Source: an uncultured Hoeflea sp. (GTDB lineage Bacteria; Pseudomonadota; Alphaproteobacteria; Rhizobiales; Rhizobiaceae). Taken from it: DNA of 64,000 bases. The notes under the pieces were generated by a model, which was not told where the DNA came from, did not search any database, and worked only from the letters and a program-made list of their open reading frames with translations. Below are positions 37,170-46,110 of this stretch, piece by piece; the stretch's first letter is position 1; each line of letters opens with the position of its first letter. The position numbers and the translations under genes were made by a program. The stretch covers positions 1,116,001 through 1,180,000 of the forward strand of contig NZ_CANMVK010000002.1 in NCBI RefSeq assembly GCF_947501405.1. The letters are read 5' to 3'.

Positions 37170-38159
37170 ATGCCCACCCCACTCCTCTCCGTTCGTGATC
37201 TCGTCATCGAGTTCCCCACCCGCCACGGTCCGCTGACCGCCGTTGACGGCGTCAGCTTCGATCTGGCAGCTGGCGAGGTTCTGGGCGTGGTCGGTGAATC
37301 AGGCGCAGGCAAATCGCTGACCGGTTCGGCGATCATCGGGCTGCTGGATCCGCCGGGCCATATTGCCTCGGGCGAAATCTACCTGAAGGGAAAGCGCATT
37401 GACAATCTTCGCGCCGAAGACATGCGCGCCATTCGCGGCCGACACATCGGCATGGTGTTTCAAGATCCGCTCACCTCGCTCAATCCGCTTTACACGATCG
37501 CCGATCAGTTGATCGAGACCATCCGCACCCATTTGCGCCTGTCCGAGCGCGAGGCTCGCCAACGCGCCATTGGTCTTCTGGACGATGTTGGGATTCCGGC
37601 CGCCAGCCGCCGGATTGACGATTACCCGCACCAGTTTTCCGGCGGAATGCGCCAGCGTGTTGTGATTGCGCTGGCGCTTGCGGCCGAACCCGAACTCGTC
37701 ATCGCCGACGAACCAACCACAGCGCTCGATGTGTCCGTTCAGGCGCAGATCATCGATGTCCTGAAAGAGCAGTGCACCCAGCACGGCGCCTCGGTCATTC
37801 TCATCACCCACGACATGGGCGTGATTGCCGAAACCGCCGACCGGGTGGCCGTGATGTATTCCGGCCGCATCGCGGAAATCGGACCCGTGCGTGAGATCAT
37901 CCAGAATGCAAAGCATCCCTACACAAGCGGTCTGATGGGCTCCATTCCCACGCTTGCGCAGGAGGAAGACCGCCTGGTGCAGATACCCGGTTCCATGCCG
38001 CGCCTTTCGGATATTCCGCCTGGCTGTCCGTTCAATCCCCGCTGTGAAAAGGTGTTCGACAAGTGCAGGGTGCAGCGTCCCTCACTGATCCCGGTGGAAA
38101 ACCGCCAGGTGGCTTGCTGGCTTTACGAGGATACCGGGACAAGTGAGGTCGCGACATGA
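37170..38159 (+). CDS. ABC transporter ATP-binding protein (DppD type)
   Basis: A 329-residue ATPase of the peptide transporter. Walker A is GESGAGKS, the signature is FSGGMRQRV, Walker B is [12 protein letters not shown], and the switch His is in ILITHDMG. The C-terminal oligopeptide/dipeptide extension has GCPFNPRC and a further Cys pair, which in many relatives binds an iron-sulfur cluster or shapes the domain. The ATG at 37170 follows GGCGGAG. It overlaps the second ATPase gene by four bases (ATGA), giving balanced production. Nine bases separate it from the permease stop. Confidence 0.94.
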   Translation: MPTPLLSVRDLVIEFPTRHGPLTAVDGVSFDLAAGEVLGVVGESGAGKSLTGSAIIGLLDPPGHIASGEIYLKGKRIDNLRAEDMRAIRGRHIGMVFQDPLTSLNPLYTIADQLIETIRTHLRLSEREARQRAIGLLDDVGIPAASRRIDDYPHQFSGGMRQRVVIALALAAEPELVIADEPTTALDVSVQAQIIDVLKEQCTQHGASVILITHDMGVIAETADRVAVMYSGRIAEIGPVREIIQNAKHPYTSGLMGSIPTLAQEEDRLVQIPGSMPRLSDIPPGCPFNPRCEKVFDKCRVQRPSLIPVENRQVACWLYEDTGTSEVAT

Positions 38160-39190
38160 GCAAGGTCGCAGCAAAGGCCGCCACGCCGCTGCTTCAGGTC
38201 TCCGACCTGTCGTGCGTTTTTGATGTATCAAAGCCTTGGTTGAACCGCCTGATCGAGCGCGAGCCCAAGCAATTCCTGCGTGCGGTCGACAATGTCTCCT
38301 TCGAGATCCGCAAGGGCGAAACCCTTGCACTGGTTGGCGAATCGGGTTCAGGAAAATCAACCATCGCCAAGATGCTCGTAGGTTTGCTGGACCCCAGCGA
38401 AGGCACCATCCTGTTTGATGGCGAGCCAATGATCACGCACAGCTCCGACCGGATGACGGAGTTGCGCAAGCGCTTCCAGATGATCTTCCAGAGCCCCTAT
38501 GCCAGCCTCAATCCGCGCTGGAAGGTGGCTGACGTTATTGCCGAGCCGATGATCGTCCTTGGTGTGGAAAAGGACAGCGCGAAGATTCAGGCTCGGGTCG
38601 ATGAGCTTCTGGACCTGGTCAGCCTGTCCGCCGCCGACGGGTCGAAGTTCCCGCATGAGTTCTCCGGCGGGCAGCGCCAGCGCATCGCCATCGCCAGGGC
38701 CCTTTCCTCCAGTCCGGAATTCATTGTCTGCGACGAGCCGACCTCCGCCCTCGACGTGTCGGTCCAGGCGCAGATTCTCAATCTGATGCGGGACCTGCAG
38801 GACCAGTTGGGCCTGACCTATCTTTTCATCAGCCATGATCTGTCGGTCGTTCGCCACATGGCCAACCGGATCGGCGTCCTGTACCTTGGCGCGCTGGTCG
38901 AGATTTCCGACAGCAAGGAGCTCTTCAGGGCGCCGCAGCACCCCTACACTCGCATGCTGCTGGACGCGGTTCCCGATCTGGAAATGACCGGTCGCAAGCG
39001 AAAGGAAGTCGAGGGGGAAATACCCAATCCGATCAACCCGCCATCGGGCTGCACCTTCCATCCGCGTTGCCCCTTCGCCAATGAGCGGTGCAGACGTGAA
39101 GTGCCCCGCTGGACTCGGACAAAAACCGGCGTTGCCGCCTGCCATGGCGTTGAAGAAAGCCGAATACCAGAGACCGAAATGGCCCGATGA
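38156..39190 (+). CDS. ABC transporter ATP-binding protein (DppF type)
   Basis: A 344-residue ATPase, the second of the pair. Walker A is GESGSGKS, signature FSGGQRQRI, Walker B FIVCDEPTSALD, switch His FISHDLS. The N-terminal insert PWLNRLIEREPKQFLRAVDNVSF and the C-terminal GCTFHPRCPFANERC are characteristic of DppF/OppF. It starts inside the stop of the DppD-type gene (ATGA). It is the last gene of the operon; a CCTCCG/CGGAGG hairpin without T-run follows about 30 bases after its stop. Confidence 0.94.
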   Translation: MSKVAAKAATPLLQVSDLSCVFDVSKPWLNRLIEREPKQFLRAVDNVSFEIRKGETLALVGESGSGKSTIAKMLVGLLDPSEGTILFDGEPMITHSSDRMTELRKRFQMIFQSPYASLNPRWKVADVIAEPMIVLGVEKDSAKIQARVDELLDLVSLSAADGSKFPHEFSGGQRQRIAIARALSSSPEFIVCDEPTSALDVSVQAQILNLMRDLQDQLGLTYLFISHDLSVVRHMANRIGVLYLGALVEISDSKELFRAPQHPYTRMLLDAVPDLEMTGRKRKEVEGEIPNPINPPSGCTFHPRCPFANERCRREVPRWTRTKTGVAACHGVEESRIPETEMAR

Positions 39191-39429
39191 AGGGTAACGG
39201 AAGACGGACTTGAACCTCCGCCCCGGAGGAGCTTGTTAGGTACCTCAGCGCACCTGCATTGAATGTCTGCTGTCTGAATGCCGAAAACTGTCAGTCCAAT
39301 TTCGGCCCCTTTGGTTCACCATGCTCGCCTATCGTTTTGATGGCCGATAGTGGCCGAAGGAGTATGGAAACGTGTATAGCACTATACGATCCTGCCGCGG
39401 TCGGCAGGTCTGCATAGAACGCCGGACAG
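39191..39429. other. Short noncoding stretch after the ABC operon
   Basis: Holds a weak hairpin (CCTCCG/CGGAGG, three-base loop) and nothing else I can name. Together with the relic downstream it fills the 790 bases between the ABC operon and the LysR gene. Confidence 0.4.
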
Positions 39430-39774
39430 ATGGTCGGCGTCAAGAAACCTTTGAAACAGCGCCAGATCTGGGCGATCCGCTTCTTTCGTGATCGCGAGGG
39501 GCGAATGCGTGATCGCGCTCTGTTTGATCTCGCCATCGACAGCAAGCTTCGGGGCTGCGATCGTGTCAAGATCAAGATCGGCACGCTTGTTTCAGGACGG
39601 TCGATCCGGTCCCGCGCCATGGTGCTCCAGCAGAAAACCGGTCGCCCGGTTCAGTTCGAGATCACCGCTGACGTGAGAGCGAATGGCGTCAATACACTGT
39701 TGACAGACGTTTGGCTGCGATGGGCTGGGAAAAACCTTAGTCCTGGCGGATGCGAAGGTCCGCTTCGGCATTGA
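39430..39774 (+). pseudogene. Truncated tyrosine-type integrase relic
   Basis: Codes for 114 residues starting MVGVKKPLKQRQIWAIRFF. The segment RDRALFDLAIDSKLRGCD and VKIKIGTLVSG and QQKTGRPVQFE match, from memory, the N-terminal half of a short (~200-residue) tyrosine recombinase found in many Rhizobiales. The catalytic R-H-R-H-Y part is missing: after FEI the sequence no longer fits and the frame ends. The remaining 200 bases to the LysR gene (39775-39983) look like noncoding debris. It suggests past insertion or excision here, near one end of the accessory stretch bracketed by the long repeat. Not a working enzyme. Confidence 0.75.
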
Positions 39775-39983
39775 CCATCTCCAAGACCCGCCAGTCCGCT
39801 CCCGGTCCCTGGCCTGCCGGACGGCAACGCGCCCTCGTTTCGATGAATCAGCCGCTCAATCCTCGTTCACGGGAGCTGAAGCCGAAGCAAACGCCTATGC
39901 GGCTTTGGAAACTGAAATCATGGCCACGTTACTTGAACCAACCGGCCTCCCGCAGACCCGGGGTTTTTCAGGTTCGAACTCCG

Positions 39984-40886
39984 CTACCCAGGGAGCGCTT
40001 CCCCGCTTTGAGCTTGCTCCTCAAGGTGGTCAAGGAAGGACCTGACGGCAGGTGTTATGCTCTTGTGTGATGCTGTCAGAGCATTGATCTCAACCCGTCT
40101 GGAGACATACTCGGGGAGAACACGCTCAAGCGATGGCGGCGCCGAAAACACAGGCAATACCGCCACACCCAAGCCGGCTTCGGCGCAGGATATCAGGGTC
40201 TCGATGTCAGAACTTGCGATACGGGGTTTTTTCGTGAATTTGTAGCATTCGCGCAGACTGTCTTTGTGCAACAGCTTCCAGTCCACTGACGTGTATTCGT
40301 TGCGCGCGTCGAGCCAATCGCAGTTCGCAAGTGCTTCGGGGGCGCCGACTTTGCAGGCGATATCGGCCCTTGCGAAATACGCAGCGTTTGCCCACATGAT
40401 CCGCCGTTTGATCAGTGACGAAGGTTCTAGCGGTCCGACGCGAATAGCGGTGTCAAAGCCATCACCGACTAGATCTACCCTTCGCCCTGAAAGGTCAAGC
40501 TGCACCTGAACTTTGGGATTCGCGCTGAGAAATCGGGCCAATGCCGGCCGGAGGATGTGCTGTCCGAACACAACCGGTGCGCTGATCCGAATGAGCCCGA
40601 TAGGTTCATCTTGCATGGAGTCAGCAAGCGTTTGCGCCCCTTCGACCTCATCGATAATTCGACGCGCGTGGTGATAGACCCGTTGACCAATTTCGGTGAC
40701 GACCACCTTCCGTGTCGTGCGTTCCAAGAGGCGCGCACCCAAAGAATCTTCGAGTTTCGCGATCCTCCGGCTGATTGTGGTTTGCGGGATGTCTGCAGAC
40801 TTTGCGGCTGCCGTAAAGCCACCGGCGTCGACGACACGGGCAAATAGGGCCAAGTCCGCGCTTCTAGATCCAATTAAGTCATTCAT
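39984..40886 (-). CDS. LysR-family transcriptional regulator
   Basis: A 300-residue LysR regulator. The N-terminal winged HTH is in LALFARVVDAGGFTAAAKSADIPQTTISRRIAKLEDSLGARL (residues about 12-55), followed by the linker helix and a substrate-binding domain with LRISAPVVFGQHILRPALARFL and EAGLGVAVLPVF. It is divergent from the TIM-barrel gene with a TAGT-N11-ACTA site between, the standard layout for a LysR activator of its neighbour. Normal length. The coinducer is unknown. Confidence 0.9.
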   Translation of the reverse strand: MNDLIGSRSADLALFARVVDAGGFTAAAKSADIPQTTISRRIAKLEDSLGARLLERTTRKVVVTEIGQRVYHHARRIIDEVEGAQTLADSMQDEPIGLIRISAPVVFGQHILRPALARFLSANPKVQVQLDLSGRRVDLVGDGFDTAIRVGPLEPSSLIKRRIMWANAAYFARADIACKVGAPEALANCDWLDARNEYTSVDWKLLHKDSLRECYKFTKKPRIASSDIETLISCAEAGLGVAVLPVFSAPPSLERVLPEYVSRRVEINALTASHKSITPAVRSFLDHLEEQAQSGEALPG

Positions 40887-40896
40887 GGCTTAAACA

Positions 40897-40915
40897 TAGT
40901 CGGTTTTGCCTACTA
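40897..40915. promoter_or_regulatory. Probable LysR binding site (T-N11-A)
   Basis: TAGT and ACTA separated by 11 bases, ten bases upstream of the LysR start and 118 before the TIM-barrel start. This fits the T-N11-A LysR box within an inverted repeat and suggests control of both divergent genes. Confidence 0.55.
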
Positions 40916-41032
40916 ATGAAACCAAACAACCTGTCCCATGTTCACATCACGCAAAAGGACATGGCGTACGAGCGGGCTTTTCACTGGAAAACTCCGAGGC
41001 GCCAGAAAGCCACCAGCGTCGGAGAGCCGATT

Positions 41033-41944
41033 ATGAACCGCAGAGACGTTTTGAAAACGAGTGCCGCCGCGCTGGCAATCCAGTCCCTTGGAGGAACCAT
41101 GGCGATGGCCGGAACCATTGAACGCAAGCTGCTTTGGGCAGCAAACGTCCGCAACAAATCTCTCGATGACCGCATCCTGGCAGCGCGGGTTGGAGGCTTT
41201 GACGCCATGTCGATCTTCCCGATCGACTTCGTCACCTGGAAAACCGAGGGACTGACAGGGCGTCAGATCAGGCAGCGCTACGATGACGCTGGTATAAAAC
41301 TCGCCATCATCGACCCTTTTGTTCAATGGGTTCCGAATTTTGAGATCCCTGCCGGATACCCCGCCGAGAACATCTCTTTTATCGATCACACAGAAGATGA
41401 TGTGTTCCGCATGGCCGAGGAGCTCGAAGCCACACAAATCAACATTGTCGAAGGTCTTGGTCAGCGGCACGAATTCAACGCGCTCGTCGACGCGTTGGGT
41501 GAGTTTGCCGATCGGGCTGGGGTCCGTGGTTTGCGTCTTGGGCACGAACCGATGCCAATCAGTTCGATCGCGACGCTGCAGCAGGGATGGGATTTGGTGC
41601 GCACTGTCGACAGACCCAATCTCGGCCTGACGTTCGACACCTGGCACTTCTGGCGGGCAGAACCTGATCACGACCTGCTTCGAAAGATCCCCGGCGAAAA
41701 AATCTTCGATGTCCAGATGGTCGATGCGACCATGGAACTCAAAGGCGATCTACTGAACGATCTGCTGCGGCACCGATTGTTCGCAGGCGAGGGTGACTTC
41801 GACCTCGTGACAACCGTGAACGTGCTGCGCGACATCGGCGGCTACCGCTCAGTCGGCCCGGAACTGTTTTCCGACGCCCTGGATGCGCTCGATGCAGAAA
41901 CGGTTGGCCGTCTGGCCGGCGAGAACATGGCCGGCTGGACCTGA
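41033..41944 (+). CDS. Tat-exported sugar isomerase/epimerase-like TIM-barrel protein
   Basis: A 303-residue xylose-isomerase-like TIM-barrel. It starts NRRDVLKTSAAALAIQ, a twin-arginine signal (RRDVLK), so it is probably exported folded. Family positions visible are the Glu of INIVEGLG, the Glu of LRLGHEPMP, and FDTWHFWR, which correspond to metal-binding Glu/Asp/His in sugar phosphate isomerases/epimerases. I place the start at ATG 41033, after GGAGAG, since it begins the Tat motif; an in-frame ATG at 40916 would add 39 unlikely residues. An alpha/beta hydrolase gene follows 40 bases on. Substrate unknown. Confidence 0.82.
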   Translation: MNRRDVLKTSAAALAIQSLGGTMAMAGTIERKLLWAANVRNKSLDDRILAARVGGFDAMSIFPIDFVTWKTEGLTGRQIRQRYDDAGIKLAIIDPFVQWVPNFEIPAGYPAENISFIDHTEDDVFRMAEELEATQINIVEGLGQRHEFNALVDALGEFADRAGVRGLRLGHEPMPISSIATLQQGWDLVRTVDRPNLGLTFDTWHFWRAEPDHDLLRKIPGEKIFDVQMVDATMELKGDLLNDLLRHRLFAGEGDFDLVTTVNVLRDIGGYRSVGPELFSDALDALDAETVGRLAGENMAGWT

Positions 41945-41984
41945 GCGCAACCACAGCCGTCAAAGCAATGAAAGGAAAACTACG

Positions 41985-42908
41985 ATGAGATGCGTTTCTC
42001 TTGCTTTAGTTTTAGCCGGCGCGCTTGCTGCAGCAACTCCTGCTCTGGCGGATGTCTCACCACCAGAAGGCTTCACGTCTGCGAGGACTGAAACCCTTGA
42101 GGTTAACTTGCACTATGTCCGCGACGGAGGCCCCGGGGAAACCGTTATCCTATTGCACGGCTGGCCGCAGACCTGGGCGTCCTGGATCGAGGTTATGCCA
42201 CTGTTATCACCTGACTACGACGTCATTGCTGTCGATATCCGAGGTGCTGGCAAGTCCGACACGCCGGAAGGTGGCTATGACAAGAAGACCATGGCTGGCG
42301 ACATTCTGGGCCTTATGGACGAACTCGGAATCGAAAGTGCGAACATTGTGGGGCACGACATCGGAGGCATGACAGCCTTTGCATTTGCAAGCCAGTTTTC
42401 AGAGCGCACCGATACACTGACGATCGTGGATGTGCCGCTTCCCGGAACGCCCATCTTCGAAATGATTGCGCGGAACCCGCTTGCTTGGCATTTCGCATTC
42501 CACTCTGCACCCAATGTCCCCGAAACGCTCACCGTGGGGCGCGAGGACTTCTACTACACAGATTTCCTTGAAAAAATGGACGCAGGCGCCGGTGGAATCA
42601 CAGAACACGAAATCCAGATCACGGTTGATGCCTACTCCGATCCAGAGAGCGCCCGTGCAGGCTTCAACTGGTACCGGGCATTCCCCCAGGACGCTGAAGA
42701 CAATCAGATATTCATGGAAACGCCTCTGACGATGCCGGTCCTGGGTCTGAATGCCGGTCGTCTGGCTCCCTTCCCTTATGTGGTTCAGATGATGGAGCCG
42801 CTTGCAGAAACTGTCGAAGGTCAGGCTTTGGACTCAGGCCACTGGATCCCCGAAACCCGGCCGGCAGAAACAGCGGACTTGCTCGACGACTTCTTCAATC
42901 GATACTGA
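41985..42908 (+). CDS. Secreted alpha/beta hydrolase, epoxide hydrolase-like
   Basis: A 307-residue hydrolase with a signal peptide (MRCVSLALVLAGALAAATPALA). It has the HGWPQTWASW oxyanion motif, the AVDIRGAGKSDTP element, and an Asp nucleophile in VGHDIGGMTA, as in epoxide hydrolases and haloalkane dehalogenases rather than Ser esterases. The C-terminal His is in SGHWIPETRP. Periplasmic location is expected. AAAGGAAAA precedes the ATG at 41985. It is probably cotranscribed with the TIM-barrel gene and controlled by the divergent LysR protein. Confidence 0.88.
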   Translation: MRCVSLALVLAGALAAATPALADVSPPEGFTSARTETLEVNLHYVRDGGPGETVILLHGWPQTWASWIEVMPLLSPDYDVIAVDIRGAGKSDTPEGGYDKKTMAGDILGLMDELGIESANIVGHDIGGMTAFAFASQFSERTDTLTIVDVPLPGTPIFEMIARNPLAWHFAFHSAPNVPETLTVGREDFYYTDFLEKMDAGAGGITEHEIQITVDAYSDPESARAGFNWYRAFPQDAEDNQIFMETPLTMPVLGLNAGRLAPFPYVVQMMEPLAETVEGQALDSGHWIPETRPAETADLLDDFFNRY

Positions 42909-43140
42909 GATCTCTTGTTGCCGGTGTTACTGTTATGTAGCCGATGGCGAGTAACAGTCTGACATCAGCGCCCATAAAATGTTTTTTTCGCCGCGTACGC
43001 GCGCAGCATGCGGCAACCACAATTCAGGATCCAGTGCGTCGCGCACATCTCGCCGGAAAGGCCATTCGCCAACGCGGAGAAGCCCCAGGGCATCGCCTTT
43101 TGAGCTACGGATCTCCCACAATTCCGTGGCGATCGGGTCA

Positions 43141-43386
43141 GCCGCCAGGATCAGCGTGATGATCAGGAATTGGGTGCGCGTGACGATATGCTGCAGCGTA
43201 CAATTACGCGACTGTGTCCGGACGGGACAGGCAGCGTCAATCGGAGCGGGCGACCGTCGCGGATCACGATACTAGGCCCGGAATGGCCTCGCCCCCTGAT
43301 TGAGCCAATGCCTGCTTCGCGCCCTCATTTCGGTCGTTAGCGATCTTGGACGCGGCTCCTGTAAGCAGCCATTCGCTGCGCTCCGC
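43141..43386. repeat. Long dispersed repeat, copy 2
   Basis: Gap-free partner of 33001-33246, same orientation, about 84% identical by hand count. It lies in the 989-base noncoding stretch 42909-43897. With copy 1 it brackets the ABC operon, integrase relic, LysR, TIM-barrel and hydrolase genes. Confidence 0.85.
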
Positions 43387-43897
43387 AACAAGGTCCTAAA
43401 TGGGCGGTAAGCGAACTTTTGCTGCGTGTGCTAAAACATCTACCGTCGCGATACAAAAAGCAGCGTTCGCTCGGCAAAGTCGGAAGTTCGGCATCGTTAA
43501 CGACAGCCGTTTTCCAAGTCGGATTGGTATCATGGTGAAACCGATTGTCATAGTCGAGCAAAGCCCTAAGCACAGCAATGTCGGGCGCCGAGAGTATTTC
43601 ATCGTTGCCGCCGTCTTGCTGTTCACATCGTACAAAGAGCGGCCCGAGCAACGTTCCGGGTGGAAAATGTTCTGTATATGTATTTAAGTCTGGTGGCAAA
43701 TCGCCTGCCGTGATTTGTTGGAGCAATTGAGCAACACCAATCCGATCAGCGATTGCTGCTGCATCTGCAAAAAATAGCTTAGTTTACGCCGAGATCCATC
43801 GAAAGATCGGGGAGCAACTCCTGCCAAGTCATTGACATCCGTTTCTCCGCAGTGGATTATTTCTTATTATCCTAGGTACTGTTTGAAGAGATGGCCC
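43387..43897. other. Noncoding DNA between the repeat and the DUF1353 gene
   Basis: No credible gene. Open frames of 60-130 codons exist on both strands (for example 43400-43687, +) but have no ribosome site or recognisable motif. Base composition shifts to AT-rich here and stays so until about 47.3 kb. Confidence 0.5.
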
Positions 43898-44584
43898 TTG
43901 ACTTGTCGCAAACTCTTAAGATTCTCAACGAAGATCATGATCGCGGCTGCGGTGTTGATGCAACCAATCGGCGCCTTTGCGTCGAATTTTTCAGCAAAAC
44001 CTAAGGTCGAGTTGGGGGATGATGGTCGCAACATAACTGTTATTGAGGAGTTCTGGTTTATCGACAGGGAGCAACATCGCTGGATTGTCCCACCAGGAAC
44101 AGAGGTAAACGGGGCTTCTATTCCGCAACCGTTCTTCAGCCTTATTGGAGGTCCGCTAAGCGGTAAATACCGAGACGCCTCCATCATTCATGACTTCTAC
44201 TGCGAGCCCAAGAACCGAATTTTTGCCTCGGACCGGACACATGACGTGTTTCACCAAGCCATGATCGCGAGCGGTGTCGATCCAGCAAAGGCGTTTATCA
44301 TGTATCAAGCAGTCCAGAGATTTGGTCCGCAATGGACTGCGGAGGAGGCTCAATGTACTAACCATATTGTTTGGCAGGAGGCGGCCGCAGCCACGGACCA
44401 ATCAATACTAAATGACCTTGTTGACTTATGTGTTCAAAACAGCGCGGTCCCCAACTACGATCCGGAAAAAGAGATCGATACTGATGTTGCAATAGAGTTT
44501 CTGATCTCTCTCAAAAATGAGGAAGATATAGAAGTTGATATTGCACACGCTGTTGATGTTTTCATCAACAAATTGGAAAAGTGA
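43898..44584 (+). CDS. DUF1353 domain protein, exported
   Basis: A 228-residue protein whose central part has the DUF1353 pattern: RWIVPPGTEVNGASIP, then GGPLSGKYRDASIIHDFYC, and DRTHDVFHQAMIASGV. That family is small and uncharacterised, known mainly from phages and prophages. I start at TTG 43898: it follows GAAGAG and gives a proper signal peptide with the basic stretch TCRKLLRFSTK before the hydrophobic run. The ATG at 43937 would leave a signal without basic residues. About 100 acidic, otherwise featureless C-terminal residues follow the domain. AT-rich, unlike the flanking core genes. Two ClpP-fold genes follow. Confidence 0.7.
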   Translation: MTCRKLLRFSTKIMIAAAVLMQPIGAFASNFSAKPKVELGDDGRNITVIEEFWFIDREQHRWIVPPGTEVNGASIPQPFFSLIGGPLSGKYRDASIIHDFYCEPKNRIFASDRTHDVFHQAMIASGVDPAKAFIMYQAVQRFGPQWTAEEAQCTNHIVWQEAAAATDQSILNDLVDLCVQNSAVPNYDPEKEIDTDVAIEFLISLKNEEDIEVDIAHAVDVFINKLEK

Positions 44585-44623
44585 ATTTGCCAAATTTGAA
44601 ATGCATTGGAGGAGTCTTATACC

Positions 44624-46054
44624 ATGCGTCGCAAATTGAAATTCATTTGGTTTGCTTCAGCGTATATTTTCGCTCAATCGTTACTTGGCTCAGGTGATAA
44701 CGCATCCGCCGCAGAAATCCTCGATCTGGGAGAGTGCCAGTTTTCGATTGAAGGCGTGATCGAACCGGGCGATGCAGACGAGCTCGAAACAGTGCACGCA
44801 CACCAATGCTCCTTCAACACATTGTATCTCAACTCGCCGGGAGGTGTTCTGTCAGAAGCGCTACAAATCGCCGACTATATCACTAGAACAGAGACCGTGA
44901 TCAGAGATGGCGACGAGTGTCTGTCTGCGTGTGCGCTTATTTTCATGGCTGGCCGCGGTTGTTCTGGGGCACCCTACTTCTGCACCACCTACCGTCGGAT
45001 GGGGAAGCAATCGAGGTTGGGTTTTCATGCGCCGTTCATGAGCCAGGACGAATCTGATCCGGGTGTCCTGCTACCTCGAAATGTTTCATTTGCTGCGGCC
45101 TTGGATATGTTTTCGGATATTCAAGCGACCTTCTCGAGATTTTCAGCCGAAGTGCGGAGCACTGGGGCGAAGAACGATGTATTTCCGCAAGGACTTTTCG
45201 CAAAAATGTTTAGTACGCCTCCTAATGAGTTCTATTACGTCACTAATAACGATCAATTTTTCTCACTTGATATTGAGATATTTGACGAAACGAATGACTA
45301 TGAAATAATTCTTTCAAAACATCATATATACTATTTATGTTATAATTTGATATACTCTGAAGAAAGAGGGTGGAACTACTCCGTTTATGGCTTCGAAGAC
45401 TATCAAAATGCGGCATCTTTCGATTCAAAATCAATAATAAGTTGGGATATCAGGAAAAAAACCGAGGTTTCCTTTTATGAAGGAAGTGGTCCAGAGTACT
45501 TGATGCTCTTCGACGGGCTCAACATGGGTCCTTCAATATATGGACATTGCCACGTTCAACCGCAACGTGGGGGTTATTTCTCGGTAGATTTCGTAAAAAA
45601 TTCCAGTGAAGCTCCGCTAACCGAAGTGGATTGGAAAAAGATTGATAGTGATACGCACAAGCCAGATTATGGCCGTCTGATGCATTATTCGATGGCATAT
45701 CCGTTGCAGATTCCTGTTGGTTTATTTCAAAAGAACAACTTGTTCGATCCGTTGATGATTGATCTGGTAAACTCATACTTTGCTTCGATCGATATGGAGC
45801 CAGTTGAAGATAACGTCCGTCGATCCGCTTTACATTGGGTCAAGGAGAGGCAGGAGACGGTAGAGAAACAACTTGTGAATATTTGCGGCGCTACAATTAT
45901 TAATTACGAAGCAGCGCAGACAAAAGGAGACTATATAGTAATTAGCGTTAATGCAGAAATACACTCTTGCTTAAATAAAAATAGGGAAAATTTTAGCATA
46001 GAATTGTATATTACTGAGGAGAATGGTAGCTTCAAAATATCAAATATAAAATGA
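44624..46054 (+). CDS. Exported ClpP-fold serine protease-like protein A
   Basis: A 476-residue protein with a signal peptide (residues 1-30) and a ClpP/crotonase-like domain at about 33-150. NSPGG (70-74) matches the oxyanion segment; Ser101 in CLSACALIFMAG and His135 in RLGFHAPF occupy the places of ClpP Ser and His. Two cysteines flank the nucleophile, perhaps forming a disulfide, which fits a periplasmic protein. The C-terminal 300 residues are unknown. The ATG at 44624 follows GGAGGAG. It is strongly AT-rich, with rare codons for this genome, suggesting recent transfer. It follows the DUF1353 gene by 39 bases and converges with a second ClpP-fold gene. Confidence 0.72.
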   Translation: MRRKLKFIWFASAYIFAQSLLGSGDNASAAEILDLGECQFSIEGVIEPGDADELETVHAHQCSFNTLYLNSPGGVLSEALQIADYITRTETVIRDGDECLSACALIFMAGRGCSGAPYFCTTYRRMGKQSRLGFHAPFMSQDESDPGVLLPRNVSFAAALDMFSDIQATFSRFSAEVRSTGAKNDVFPQGLFAKMFSTPPNEFYYVTNNDQFFSLDIEIFDETNDYEIILSKHHIYYLCYNLIYSEERGWNYSVYGFEDYQNAASFDSKSIISWDIRKKTEVSFYEGSGPEYLMLFDGLNMGPSIYGHCHVQPQRGGYFSVDFVKNSSEAPLTEVDWKKIDSDTHKPDYGRLMHYSMAYPLQIPVGLFQKNNLFDPLMIDLVNSYFASIDMEPVEDNVRRSALHWVKERQETVEKQLVNICGATIINYEAAQTKGDYIVISVNAEIHSCLNKNRENFSIELYITEENGSFKISNIK

Positions 46055-46110
46055 AAATACCAAAATCGCCGAAAATTTCAGAACATTGCTAATATTTACA
46101 TATTGACAGA

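Noticed and set aside
39211-39265. tRNA 3'-end-like sequence near the end of the ABC operon, minus strand
   Set aside because: A TTCAAGTCC-like T-loop is visible, but the arm has the wrong loop size and no acceptor or anticodon arm matches.
43400-43687. 95-codon plus-strand frame next to the long repeat
   Set aside because: No ribosome site or recognisable domain; the area looks noncoding.
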